Shown here: piece by piece, positions 9,564-19,154 of the stretch | Position numbering within the stretch: the stretch's first letter is position 1 | How the letters are laid out: each line of letters opens with the position of its first letter | Origin: an uncultured Alphaproteobacteria bacterium | GTDB taxonomy: Bacteria; Pseudomonadota; Alphaproteobacteria; HIMB59; GCA-002718135 | Assembly (NCBI GenBank): GCA_902615625.1 | Contig: CACMPM010000003.1 | Span: 16,001 to 80,000, forward strand | DNA length: 64,000 nt | Reading direction: 5' to 3' | The notes under the pieces: generated by a model | Database searches by the model: none | Told to the model about the DNA's origin: nothing | What the model saw: the letters and a program-made list of their open reading frames with translations, nothing else | Position numbers and translations under genes: made by a program

Positions 9564-11771
9564 TTACAATTTTTTTAAATTATCTCTATTTGCAGAAATC
9601 AAACACAAAATAATAAAAAACCACACAACTGGATGTCTTAGTATGTGGTGGAATTGAGAAAAGATAATCAATGTAATTAAACCAGAAAATAAAAAAAATT
9701 GTTTAGATTTAAATAATATATAAAAAATATATAAGAAAAAAATAATAAAAATTAATAATCCTATAACTCCAATATTTATGGTCAAGTCAATAATTGAATT
9801 ATGAGCCTCTCTCTTTCCAAATATAGTTTCATCCCTATCACTTAAATAAGAACCTGGGCCATAACCAATATATGGTGATTGTTTTATAATTTTATATGCG
9901 TTCTTTACCAATGTTGATCTAGCGTCAAATTTTGCTAAAATCTTTGATATTTTCTGAAGTACTTCACTTTTAAAATATTGAAATATTAGATCAATTTTAT
10001 TTAATTCTCGCCCATCATATTCTATTGACCTTTCAATCTCCTCTAAAGAATTAACAGTTTCAGGTGTATTAGAAATAAATTTTTTCTTAGGAAGATTTTC
10101 TAAATCAATATCACCCTTGGATACGTATTGAACACCATTACAATTTTCAGATGAAATTATAACTGGTTTAATGTTTCCATCAATTTTAATATTATGAATT
10201 TCATCAAATTCAATTTTATCTTCTGTGAGATCAGTTATTAAATAATTTCCACTATTATTATGTGCAAAATAAATATTAATACATTTACCTATTTCAAAAT
10301 CATAATTTAAAAAGTTTTTATTTTTATCGAAAATCCAGTCTCTGTAACCATAATTATTTAATACTGAATCTTTAAAGTCAATTGTATCAGACAAGTAAAA
10401 ATCAAATTCTTCAAGTATTATGTCTTTTTTATAATAACTATCTTCATACTCAAATTTATTAACCTTGTTTTCATCAAAAAAATGAATGCTAGCTTGATCA
10501 TTAACATTTAAGGATTTATTTTTCTTTTCTATTAAAGATAAATAATTTTCATCTAAAAAACCAAGTATGAATGTTTTATCAAATTGTCTATTATTGTTAA
10601 CGTCGTCAAAGTCACTAATATGAATTCTATCTTCAGTTACTTTTATAGCTAGATATTTACCATGATTTTTATCAGATGGATCTATTATTTGTAAGATCAT
10701 CTTATCCCTAAAGCCTTTTTTTAAAAAAGACTTATTATGATCATAAATTATTCCATACCCAGAAGGAAAGCCAATAAATTCAAATGAATTAGATCCATAT
10801 GAGGCTATAGAATTTATATCAATATATGAAGGTATCGGGTGAGGACCAGTTTTTGCTTGCTCATATGGAACAGCCTCAAAATCACAAACAATATGAAGCA
10901 AATCACATCTTAAATTGCTTCTTTCTTCTATAAGAGAATAAAAATAATTTAGAAAAATTGAGAATAAGTAAATAATTGGAATTATTAAAATTCTGAGTCT
11001 AATTTTTTTGTCAAAATACATGGTCAGTAATTCAAAGAATATAATCAGTGCTAAAAAAACATAAAGAGAAATGTTGAAACTAAAACTTTCTGTTTTGAAA
11101 CCAATTAAAATTGCAAATGGTAAAAGAACAATAATTGAAATTAATTTTGTATTAGATATTTCTCTATATTTTAATTCAATATATGCAAAAAAGAAAATAA
11201 TACTAAATAGAACTAATAATGATAACTGATTTGGATTTTTTGACAAACCAACGAAACGTGAAGCATTAGAGCCTGAAAAATTTTCAAATATTTGTAATTT
11301 TAAAACAAAAATATTTAAGGTAATAAAGTTAATTATTGTTACAAAAATCAATGCATAAAGCATATATTCTATAATTTTTACTTTATTTTTATACAATATT
11401 AACAATATAAGAGTTACGCTAGCTACAAGTATATACGAAATCAGGTCATGCAACGGACCATGATATAACAATCTAGATAAATCTTGTCTAAATATCCATT
11501 CACTTTTTTCTAAACCATAATAATAAAAAGCTAATATAAAAATTAAAAATATTAAAAACCAAAATATAAATAACAAATTAAAGTAGTAAGTTTTAAATAT
11601 ATCTTTTCTATATATTGAATAAATCCCAATAAAAAAAATTGTTAGAATTAATAATAATTCTGCAACTCCAAAAATATTTTGGAATCTTAATTTAGACATT
11701 GCAGTTAAGGGAATTGCTATAATCATTAAAAAACCAAAGATATAATATAAATTTATATTATTGTTCTTCAC
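9564..11771 (-). CDS. oversized O-antigen ligase/polymerase-like membrane protein, copy B
   Basis: This integral membrane protein of 735 residues has about nine to ten hydrophobic helices before residue 282 and three after 660. The segment RFVGLSKNPNQ (172-182), the conserved His657 in AHNS and the terminal FHHILRHP (707-714) match the Wzy_C/WaaL superfamily layout. Between these lies an insert of about 340 residues (283-620), presumably periplasmic, with cysteines at 289, 296, 497 and 544. Known WaaL/Wzy proteins are about 400-450 residues. It starts with GTG at 11771 and overlaps its homologous neighbour by 14 bases. It probably transfers or polymerises lipid-linked glycan. The insert's role is not known to me. 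Confidence 0.8.
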   Translation of the reverse strand: MKNNNINLYYIFGFLMIIAIPLTAMSKLRFQNIFGVAELLLILTIFFIGIYSIYRKDIFKTYYFNLLFIFWFLIFLIFILAFYYYGLEKSEWIFRQDLSRLLYHGPLHDLISYILVASVTLILLILYKNKVKIIEYMLYALIFVTIINFITLNIFVLKLQIFENFSGSNASRFVGLSKNPNQLSLLVLFSIIFFFAYIELKYREISNTKLISIIVLLPFAILIGFKTESFSFNISLYVFLALIIFFELLTMYFDKKIRLRILIIPIIYLFSIFLNYFYSLIEERSNLRCDLLHIVCDFEAVPYEQAKTGPHPIPSYIDINSIASYGSNSFEFIGFPSGYGIIYDHNKSFLKKGFRDKMILQIIDPSDKNHGKYLAIKVTEDRIHISDFDDVNNNRQFDKTFILGFLDENYLSLIEKKNKSLNVNDQASIHFFDENKVNKFEYEDSYYKKDIILEEFDFYLSDTIDFKDSVLNNYGYRDWIFDKNKNFLNYDFEIGKCINIYFAHNNSGNYLITDLTEDKIEFDEIHNIKIDGNIKPVIISSENCNGVQYVSKGDIDLENLPKKKFISNTPETVNSLEEIERSIEYDGRELNKIDLIFQYFKSEVLQKISKILAKFDARSTLVKNAYKIIKQSPYIGYGPGSYLSDRDETIFGKREAHNSIIDLTINIGVIGLLIFIIFFLYIFYILFKSKQFFLFSGLITLIIFSQFHHILRHPVVWFFIILCLISANRDNLKKL

Positions 11772-13752
11772 TTGGAGCCTCTAATTTATAATTTATAATA
11801 TTAAAAAACATAAATAAACTTATCCAAAATATTGGATGCCTTAATATGTTGTGAAACATTGAGAAAATTAAAAGAGATAATAAAGCACCAAATATCAAAA
11901 GATTGTTTTTATTTAAAGATTTTTTAAATATTATAAACAATAATGTTAAATAAATTAATAATCCTAATAAACCTGAATAAATTGTTAAATCTGTGAAAGA
12001 ATTATGACTGTCTTTTCCTAAAGCTAAATTAAAAGAAGAATCATATGTTAAAGCACCAGGGCCAAAGCCATAAATAGGTGATTTTTTAATTTGGTCAAAT
12101 GCAAGTGATCCAAGATAGACTCTATCTTTTATTTTTCCAATAATTAATTTTTTTATATCTGAATTATTTTTAGTAAGATTATCGTTCTCTTTATAAGCTT
12201 CTTCGCATTTTAATTCAAAGAAAATGACAGGTCCAATTTCCAAGTCATATATTGTATCTCTTACATTTATGGTTTTATTTTCAATAGAGGTAAGATAGAA
12301 CTTTCCAGAATTTAAACCAGCAAGTTCAATTCGATAGCAACTATTATCAGTAAAAAATTTTAAATCACTTCCTTGAAAATTAATTAATTCAATAGTACTT
12401 TGTGTTGAATTAAATCTTACCCTATTCGCAATAACAAAATCATTTAAAATTTCAGAATTTGTTAATTTTCTATTAAATTGATTATATTGTGATTTATTTT
12501 TTAAATAATAATCAATTGGGTAATCTTCTAATTTAAAATTCTTAAAAATGTTCTCATATTTTTCATCAAATATTAATATTATAGAGGAATTAAGTTTTTC
12601 ATTATCATGCATTCTGTTAGTTAAAATAATTTCATCATTTGCGTAAAATATAGGCCAAAAACCTCTATTAGAATTATCTATTTCGTTGTCGTTAGTAAAG
12701 TTAAGCTCTTGATAATAAAAAATTTTATCTCTAATATTTTCCTCAGTCAAATTTAGATCAGGAATATATATTTGACCAAAATTTTTAGAATTTTTAATTT
12801 GAATATTATTTGAAATATAAATTGAATAATTTTTTAAATTAGAAATACTTTTACCCGTAGAAGATGAGGATATAATTGCTTCTAGATTATTATTAAGACA
12901 TATTATGTCAAAACTAAAGCATTGGTTTTTTATGTTTTTTTCATATCTTTCCACAAGAGGTAAACTAATACTTAATAGGAAAATTGTAATTATATAACAA
13001 TATATATTTTTATAATCCTTCGTAATAAAATTATACAAAATTATAAAAGAATAAAATATAAATATTGCTATATAAAAAGAATAGCTTTTTGCACAAATTC
13101 CAATAAATATTAAAAAGAAATTAAATAATATATTTTCTAAATAATGAAAAGTATTTTTTTTTTCACTTAAGTCTTGTGATAGATTGAAAAATATCAAAGT
13201 AATTATTAAACAAAATACCAATTGGTTAGAATTTTTAGCAAAACCTTCAAATCGAAGTCCATCAACAAGCGTAATTCCAAATATATTATAAATATCAAAT
13301 AAAGTAATAATAAATGCTATGATAGTAAGAACAAATATAAAATATGACGAATATCTTAGTGCATAAATTATGTTGTGAAATTTATTGCTTACTAGTGAGA
13401 AGAGAATGATTAAAAAAAAACTTATTATAAATGCTAAAAGATTTTTATTTAAATTAAAAATAAAGTCTGAAGAGTTATCATTTAAAATTTCATAATTCAT
13501 AAAATATGAAAAAACAATTAACATAATAAAGAATAACCAAAAAGTTAAGGTTTCTTTTTGTAAATTTAATGCATTTAGATTATTTTTTTTTAAATTAAAT
13601 ATAATTAGAATTGATAATATTAATATAGAAACTTCACCAATGCCAATTAATTTATAAAACCTTAATTCAGTAAGTGACATTAAAAAAACGCTAGAAAGTA
13701 AGATTATAATTATTAGTTTATTATTAAGATTAATGTTAAATAATTTACTCAT
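11758..13752 (-). CDS. oversized O-antigen ligase/polymerase-like membrane protein, copy A
   Basis: This 664-residue protein is a clear paralogue of the next gene in the train. It has N-terminal helices to about residue 267, RFEGFAKNSNQ at 167-177, an insert of about 270 residues (270-540), His583 in SHNS, and the terminal FHNILRHP at 633-640 in a closing helix bundle. The insert keeps the same cysteine pattern (Cys278-x6-Cys285, then Cys472 and Cys516) and the same NSG-x3-LT segment as copy B. Overlaps of 14 bases downstream and four upstream suggest translational coupling. The function is taken from the Wzy_C fold: glycan ligation or polymerisation at the periplasmic face. The two copies may act on different acceptors or as a heterodimer. 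Confidence 0.78.
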   Translation of the reverse strand: MSKLFNINLNNKLIIIILLSSVFLMSLTELRFYKLIGIGEVSILILSILIIFNLKKNNLNALNLQKETLTFWLFFIMLIVFSYFMNYEILNDNSSDFIFNLNKNLLAFIISFFLIILFSLVSNKFHNIIYALRYSSYFIFVLTIIAFIITLFDIYNIFGITLVDGLRFEGFAKNSNQLVFCLIITLIFFNLSQDLSEKKNTFHYLENILFNFFLIFIGICAKSYSFYIAIFIFYSFIILYNFITKDYKNIYCYIITIFLLSISLPLVERYEKNIKNQCFSFDIICLNNNLEAIISSSSTGKSISNLKNYSIYISNNIQIKNSKNFGQIYIPDLNLTEENIRDKIFYYQELNFTNDNEIDNSNRGFWPIFYANDEIILTNRMHDNEKLNSSIILIFDEKYENIFKNFKLEDYPIDYYLKNKSQYNQFNRKLTNSEILNDFVIANRVRFNSTQSTIELINFQGSDLKFFTDNSCYRIELAGLNSGKFYLTSIENKTINVRDTIYDLEIGPVIFFELKCEEAYKENDNLTKNNSDIKKLIIGKIKDRVYLGSLAFDQIKKSPIYGFGPGALTYDSSFNLALGKDSHNSFTDLTIYSGLLGLLIYLTLLFIIFKKSLNKNNLLIFGALLSLLIFSMFHNILRHPIFWISLFMFFNIINYKLEAPSEEQ

Positions 13753-14639
13753 CTTCTAATCAACTTTAGAATAAATAATGAACTTATATTTAATCTAATA
13801 AGAATTGATAAAATAAAATATTTAATTGAATTCATTTTTATCTTTTTAATTAATTTATGCGCCATCAGATAATTATTAATACTTATAAAGTATATAGCAT
13901 CGTAATAATATAATTTGTTATATGCATATTTTAGAGATTTACTTGAGATAGATTTGTTATATTTAATTTGATCTAAAGTATATTTTATTTCTTTTGATAC
14001 TAATCCTAATTGTTTCTTTGAATTTGCATTTTTATGAATTCTATAATTAACTGTATATTTATTTAAAACTCCAATCTGATTTTGAGATGCTATCTTCATA
14101 ATAACGTTATAATCAGGTGAGTACTGTAAATTACTATCAAAAAAATATTTATTCTTTATTACTTTTTCATTAAACATTGAAGACTGAAAATTAATTTCAT
14201 ATTTTTTTAAAAGTTTATTTATTATGAACCCACTTTTAAATTTACAACGGTATGATCTAATAATTTTTCCTCTATCATTTATCACATTATAATTTGTATA
14301 AGAAAATAAATAATTATTTAGTTTCATAAAAGAGACTTGATCAAGTAATTTATTTTCTAGAAATACATCATCACAATCTAAAAAACATATGTACTCACCT
14401 TGTGCCAGTATTATAGCTTTATTTCTTGCATCACCTAAGTTTAATTTAACATCATTAAAATAGTATTTTAATTTTTTGTCATATGTTTTTGCTATTTTTT
14501 TACTATTATCAGTTGATGCATTATCAAAAAAAATAATTTCCCAATTTTTATACTTTTGATTGTAACATGAATCAATTGCTTCATTTAAATATTGTTCAGA
14601 ATTATGACAATTAATAATTATACTTACAAGTGGATTCAT
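13749..14639 (-). CDS. glycosyltransferase family 2
   Basis: This GT-A inverting transferase has 296 residues. The N-terminal SIIINCHNSEQYL and FFDNASTDNS form the nucleotide-binding strands, and FLDCDD near residue 91-96 supplies the metal-binding DxD. The C-terminal part is basic and hydrophobic, suggesting membrane association without clear transmembrane helices. It overlaps the ligase-like copy A by four bases and lies four bases after the nucleotide-sugar dehydrogenase gene. It is likely to add one sugar of the repeat; the specificity is not readable. Confidence 0.87.
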   Translation of the reverse strand: MNPLVSIIINCHNSEQYLNEAIDSCYNQKYKNWEIIFFDNASTDNSKKIAKTYDKKLKYYFNDVKLNLGDARNKAIILAQGEYICFLDCDDVFLENKLLDQVSFMKLNNYLFSYTNYNVINDRGKIIRSYRCKFKSGFIINKLLKKYEINFQSSMFNEKVIKNKYFFDSNLQYSPDYNVIMKIASQNQIGVLNKYTVNYRIHKNANSKKQLGLVSKEIKYTLDQIKYNKSISSKSLKYAYNKLYYYDAIYFISINNYLMAHKLIKKIKMNSIKYFILSILIRLNISSLFILKLIRR

Positions 14640-14643
14640 ATTG

Positions 14644-15918
14644 TTATAATGAATAAGAAATGTATTTCTTATTAAAGAAATTTTTTATATCAAATATTTC
14701 TACTCTATTTTTATATAGATTTCTTAAATTAATTTTCTTGAATTGATTATGTCCGACAGCTAAGATAATAAAGTTATATTTTAATAAATCTAAATTTATA
14801 TATTCTCTAAAATACTTTTTGTATTTTACATCTATAATAGATCTTTTGAGGTAAGGATCTGAAAAATGGACATTTAAATTTTTTTTTATAAAATAATTCA
14901 GTATTTTTCTAACTTGTGTGTTTCTAAAATCGTTACAATTTTCTTTAAAAGTATATCCCAATATTAGTATTCTGCAAGTTTGTAAATTTTTATAGTTTTT
15001 TTTCAAAATATTTAAAATTGTTTTTGAAATATATATAGGGAAATCATCATTTATTTTTCTTCCAGACAAAATCATATTTGGCTTATATCCGGTTTTTAGA
15101 GATTTATATGAAAGATAATATGGATCAACTCCTATACAATGACCCCCTACTAAACCAGGTTGAAAATCTAAAAAATTCCATTTAGTATTTGCAGCTTTTA
15201 GAACCTCGTATGTATTAATATTTAGTTTATTAAAAATTACTGATAATTCATTTATAAAAGCTACATTAATATCTCTTTGTGTATTTTCAATTACTTTTGC
15301 AGATTCAGCTACCTTTATACTTGGAGCAACATAAAGCTTTTTACTAATTATTTTTCCGTATATTGATTTCATTACTTTTAGACAAAAATTATTATTTGAT
15401 GAAATTATTTTTGTTATTTTTGTTAATGTATGTTTTTTGTCACCTGGATTTATTCTTTCTGGCGAATATCCTACTGAGAAATCTAAATTGTTTTTGAGTT
15501 TTGAGAATTTTTCAATTAATGGAATAAATTCTTCCTCAGTTGCACCTGGAAATACCGTTGATTCAAAAATTATAAAATCATTTTTTTTTAATAAAAAAGA
15601 GATTTTTTTAAGTGATTTTTTTATTATTGTTAGATCTGGTTTGTTTTTTTCGTTAACTGGAGTTGGTAGTGTAATTATATATATATTGCAATTAGATATA
15701 TCATTATAATTATGTGAGAATTTTATATATTTAGATTTTTTAAAATCATTTTTTTTTATAAAATTATTTTTATCAATATTATTTTTCAAATTATTAATTA
15801 ATTTTTTATCAATATCTATACCAACTATATTAAAAAATTTTCCAAATTCTATTGCTAAAGGCAATCCGACATATCCAAGCCCAATAACAGCAATATTAAA
15901 ATTAATTTTTGTTTTCAT
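14644..15918 (-). CDS. UDP-sugar 6-dehydrogenase (WbpO/TviB/WecC family)
   Basis: This NAD-dependent four-electron dehydrogenase oxidises C6 of a UDP-HexNAc to the uronic acid. The Rossmann motif GLGYVGLP is at 13-20, SPERINPG at 152-159, Lys208 in the AESAK helix and the thiohemiacetal Cys261 in GGHCIGVDPYYL. These are hallmarks of the UDP-N-acetylhexosamine branch represented by WbpO and TviB rather than of plain UDP-glucose dehydrogenase, which is my reading from motif context. The length of 424 fits. Together with AsnB in the same transcript it suggests an amidated HexNAc-uronic acid in the glycan. It overlaps the upstream SDR gene by 17 bases. Confidence 0.9.
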   Translation of the reverse strand: MKTKINFNIAVIGLGYVGLPLAIEFGKFFNIVGIDIDKKLINNLKNNIDKNNFIKKNDFKKSKYIKFSHNYNDISNCNIYIITLPTPVNEKNKPDLTIIKKSLKKISFLLKKNDFIIFESTVFPGATEEEFIPLIEKFSKLKNNLDFSVGYSPERINPGDKKHTLTKITKIISSNNNFCLKVMKSIYGKIISKKLYVAPSIKVAESAKVIENTQRDINVAFINELSVIFNKLNINTYEVLKAANTKWNFLDFQPGLVGGHCIGVDPYYLSYKSLKTGYKPNMILSGRKINDDFPIYISKTILNILKKNYKNLQTCRILILGYTFKENCNDFRNTQVRKILNYFIKKNLNVHFSDPYLKRSIIDVKYKKYFREYINLDLLKYNFIILAVGHNQFKKINLRNLYKNRVEIFDIKNFFNKKYISYSL

Positions 15919-16819
15919 CTATAAAATATTTAATAGTTTTCTTAATCCCCATTTCTAAGGAAATAGTAGGTTTCCATTTAGTGTGGTTTTTAATTTTTTT
16001 ATTATTACCTATTAATTTTAGACTTTCACCAGATCTATAAGATATAGCCCCAAATTTAATTTTACCCTTTTTTATATTTTTCTGAACTTTGAGAATGAAA
16101 TCTTTAATCTTTATACCTTTGCCAGAGCATAAATTATATATCTCACCATTATTTTTATTTTTTTTCATTATTTTATAAATACCATTCATTGCATCATCAA
16201 TGTAAAGAAAGTCTCTTAATTGCATACCTGGTGATGTTTTAATTACCTCATCATTTAAACACCCTTTTATTATAGCTGGTAGAAGTCTATTACTTTCTTG
16301 TCTTGGTCCATAAACTAAAAATAATCTCAATATATCAACTTTAAAATTATAAGATTTATTAATCATTTGAAGAAAATGAGTAGATGCTGTTTTAGCAAAA
16401 GAATATGATGAAAATGGTTTTTCTCTAGTAGTTTCTAAACATATCTTTTTAGTAGTACCGTATTCATCGCTACTACCAATATTTATAAATTTATTTATAC
16501 TTTTATTCAAGAAATGATTAACAATATTAAGTAGTCCATTAAATTGGTATTCAATAACCTTATTTCCACCATCTGCATATTTGGAGTGATTTACGTATCC
16601 ACTAAAATTTATAACATAATCTATTTTAGTTTTAGAAATATTTTTAAACGTTGATATATTTAGTGTGTTTAAATATACATATTTTACATTTTTATTTTTA
16701 TAGCATTTATTTTTATTTTTGAAATATGTACCAATTATATTATAATTTTTATTTGATAAAAATCTTACATATTCTGATCCTAAATATCCTGAAGCCCCAA
16801 TAATCAATACAGTTTTCAT
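15902..16819 (-). CDS. extended SDR nucleotide-sugar epimerase/dehydratase/reductase
   Basis: This 305-residue SDR has GASGYLG at 8-14 for NAD(P) binding and the catalytic Tyr139-x3-Lys143. The segment SSDEYG at 116-121 resembles the SDE/TDE acid motif of sugar 4,6-dehydratases but is one residue out of register, so dehydratase activity is possible and unproven. RQESNRLLP and RDFLYIDD in the C-terminal half are typical of sugar SDRs. It directly follows the RfbF-like cytidylyltransferase (four-base overlap), so its substrate is probably a CDP-sugar. A 4-reductase such as CDP-abequose or paratose synthase is an alternative. Confidence 0.82.
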   Translation of the reverse strand: MKTVLIIGASGYLGSEYVRFLSNKNYNIIGTYFKNKNKCYKNKNVKYVYLNTLNISTFKNISKTKIDYVINFSGYVNHSKYADGGNKVIEYQFNGLLNIVNHFLNKSINKFINIGSSDEYGTTKKICLETTREKPFSSYSFAKTASTHFLQMINKSYNFKVDILRLFLVYGPRQESNRLLPAIIKGCLNDEVIKTSPGMQLRDFLYIDDAMNGIYKIMKKNKNNGEIYNLCSGKGIKIKDFILKVQKNIKKGKIKFGAISYRSGESLKLIGNNKKIKNHTKWKPTISLEMGIKKTIKYFIDENKN

Positions 16820-17574
16820 AGCCAGGGCACATTAGTTTTTCTTGATAATATTTCAAGGTTATCTTTATCTCTTTTCGTATCCATGCACTGCCAAAATCCA
16901 TTGTGTTTAAATGCCATAAGTTGGTTGTCACTAGCTAACTTTTCAAGAGGTTGTCTTTCTAAGATTGTATTATCATTTTTTAAATAATTAAAAAAAATAT
17001 CATTAATTATAAAAAAACCACCATTAATCCAACCTACGGAGAGAGGATTTTTTTCATCAAATTTATTAACTTTATTTCTTTTATTAATATTAAGCATGCC
17101 AAATCTTGCTGGCGGTCTAACAGCAGAAACAGTACATATTTTTTTATGACTAACATGAAAATTATAAAGTTTTTTTATATTTATATTGGACAAACCATCA
17201 CCATAAGTTAAAAAAAAAGTTGGTTTATTAATAATATTTTTTAATCTTAACAATCTTCCTCCGGTTAATGTATTTAAACCTGTGTCAACTACATTAATAG
17301 TAATATTTTTTTTTATAAGATAGGAGAAATAATTATGTTCCTTATTTTTTTTTTTTTTAATACAAATATTATTAAAATAATTTTTTATAACATTTGATTT
17401 ATACCCAGAAGCTATGTAAAAATTATTCAATTTGTATTTTGAATAAATATCTACTATATGCATTAAAATAGGTTTATTATTTATTGTAACCATAGGTTTT
17501 GGAACCAACCCAGTATATTCAGATAATCTAGTCCCTAAACCGCCAGCAAGTATTACTACATCTAATTTATTCAT
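16816..17574 (-). CDS. rfbF: glucose-1-phosphate cytidylyltransferase-like (RfbF family)
   Basis: This enzyme makes CDP-sugar from CTP and a sugar 1-phosphate. The nucleotidyltransferase signature GGLGTRLSEYTG is at 11-22, followed by PKPMV and KPILMHI. The C-terminal FWQCMDTKRD near 232-241 is characteristic of RfbF rather than of thymidylyl- or guanylyltransferases. The length of 252 is close to the usual 257. It sits between an RmlC-like cupin (8-bp overlap) and an SDR (4-bp overlap), forming a CDP-sugar cassette with the gene at 18100. A typical RfbG CDP-glucose 4,6-dehydratase is not in the window, so the true sugar may differ from glucose. Confidence 0.87.
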   Translation of the reverse strand: MNKLDVVILAGGLGTRLSEYTGLVPKPMVTINNKPILMHIVDIYSKYKLNNFYIASGYKSNVIKNYFNNICIKKKKNKEHNYFSYLIKKNITINVVDTGLNTLTGGRLLRLKNIINKPTFFLTYGDGLSNINIKKLYNFHVSHKKICTVSAVRPPARFGMLNINKRNKVNKFDEKNPLSVGWINGGFFIINDIFFNYLKNDNTILERQPLEKLASDNQLMAFKHNGFWQCMDTKRDKDNLEILSRKTNVPWL

Positions 17575-18103
17575 ATATTTTTATGTAATCCCACATTTTG
17601 TCTTTTTCTGAAATATGTTCAATTTCTATTGGCCATTTAATTTTTAATAATGGATCTTTGTAATTTAAACCTATTTCTGAATCAGAATTATAATAATTAC
17701 TAACTAAATAAAAAACTTCAGTATTATCTTCTAATGACAGAAAACCATGTGCACAGCCTTTTGGAACATATAACATTTTTCTATTTTCACTTGTTAAATT
17801 GGTTGAAAAATATTTTAGGTAAGTTGGTGAATTTTTTCTAAAATCTACTGCAACATCAAATATTGATCCCTTCAAACATCTTACTACTTTTGTTTCCTCA
17901 AATGGTTTTTTTTGCAAATGCATACCTCTAATTGTTCCTTTCTTAAGAGTAAGGGAGTTGTTAATTTGCACAAAATTATTTTCTAAATTCATTTGCTCAA
18001 ACTCATTTTTACAAAATAATCTTGCAAAAAAACCTCTTTCATCACCTCTTTTTTCAAGTTCAATTTCAAAACAACCTTTAATTATTGTTTCTTTAAAAAT
18101 CAT
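17567..18103 (-). CDS. RmlC-like nucleotide-sugar 3,5-epimerase (cupin)
   Basis: This 178-residue cupin of the dTDP-4-dehydrorhamnose 3,5-epimerase family keeps RGMHLQ with the catalytic base His62, the DVAVDFRKNSPTY strand at 83-95, CAHGF with His119 and a Tyr near 132. It has a short C-terminus. Its neighbours are the RfbF-like transferase and an SDR, so the substrate is more likely a CDP-4-keto sugar than dTDP. A separate and more canonical RmlC lies at 53824. It overlaps the upstream SDR by four bases. Confidence 0.87.
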   Translation of the reverse strand: MIFKETIIKGCFEIELEKRGDERGFFARLFCKNEFEQMNLENNFVQINNSLTLKKGTIRGMHLQKKPFEETKVVRCLKGSIFDVAVDFRKNSPTYLKYFSTNLTSENRKMLYVPKGCAHGFLSLEDNTEVFYLVSNYYNSDSEIGLNYKDPLLKIKWPIEIEHISEKDKMWDYIKIYE

Positions 18104-19146
18104 TTAAAAGTCCATTCTAAATTATTAGATAATTTTTTATTTAATATAAAATTTTTTAATGAATTTAATCTAATTAAATTTGAATTTTGGAAGTTAACAT
18201 CTTTAATTTGTAATTTTTCTAAACCTTTAATTAATCTGTTTATACTTTTGTCTAATGTAAATTTAGGTTTTAGTTCTTTTGATAATTTTTCGTACAAACT
18301 AAAATCAACACTATATGATCTCTTATCGGGCATAGCTTTTTTATTAATTTTAATTTTTGTATTGTTAATTTTTTTTGAAACAGAATAAGCTATATCTTTT
18401 ACTTTATAGTTAAAAATATTTCTTCCAACATTAACATAAAAGTTTTTAGGTATTGTGTTTTTCTTTTCATGTATCGCCCAATCGAATGCTCTGCACATAT
18501 CTTGCACATCTATTAATGGTCTCCATGGAGTTCCATCACTTAAAATATTTATATTTTTATTTATAAAAGCACTTGTTACAAAATCATTTAAAACTAAATC
18601 AAGTCTTAATCTATCAGACATCCCACATGCAGTTGCAAATCTCATCGAAATAGAATTGGTATCAGATTGATTCTTTTGTAAATAATTTTCAAAGTTTACT
18701 TTTGATTTGGCATAGGCAGTCAAAGGATTTAGTATATCATTTTCTTTTTTGGGTTTTTGTGAATACGATCCATAAATACTACAACTAGATGCAAACACAA
18801 ATTTTTTAACATTATTTCTAGATGCTAAATTAAAAAGTTTTTTTGAAGCTTCAAAATTAATATCATTTGTTACTTTTTCAAATTTTTTGCCAATAGGGTC
18901 ATTGGATACGGCTGCTAAATGTACAATAACATCAATATTTTTAAGTATGTTATTATTTACCTTCCTAACATCGCAGTAATATTGAAAATCTAATAAAATA
19001 TCAGGAGAGGGACCATTTGTGGTTGTAAAGTTACTAAATAAACCAATATCTAAACCATATAATTTGTATTTTGGATACTTAAATCTCAGATGTTTTACTA
19101 ATTCTGATCCTACATATCCTTGGTTTCCTGTAATTAAAATATTCAT
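18100..19146 (-). CDS. extended SDR, NAD-dependent epimerase/dehydratase family
   Basis: This 348-residue SDR has GNQGYVG at 7-13, SSCSIYG at 120-126 and the catalytic Tyr145-x3-Lys149. SDGTPWRPLIDVQDM at about 198-212 is a strong family landmark found in surface-polysaccharide NAD-epimerases of unknown specificity. There is no TDE motif, so a 4,6-dehydratase role is unlikely and epimerase, ketoreductase or 4-reductase is favoured. It is the first gene of the CDP-sugar cassette, coupled to the RmlC-like gene by four bases and separated by eight bases from the gene before it. Confidence 0.8.
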   Translation of the reverse strand: MNILITGNQGYVGSELVKHLRFKYPKYKLYGLDIGLFSNFTTTNGPSPDILLDFQYYCDVRKVNNNILKNIDVIVHLAAVSNDPIGKKFEKVTNDINFEASKKLFNLASRNNVKKFVFASSCSIYGSYSQKPKKENDILNPLTAYAKSKVNFENYLQKNQSDTNSISMRFATACGMSDRLRLDLVLNDFVTSAFINKNINILSDGTPWRPLIDVQDMCRAFDWAIHEKKNTIPKNFYVNVGRNIFNYKVKDIAYSVSKKINNTKIKINKKAMPDKRSYSVDFSLYEKLSKELKPKFTLDKSINRLIKGLEKLQIKDVNFQNSNLIRLNSLKNFILNKKLSNNLEWTFK

Positions 19147-19154
19147 ACTATAAA

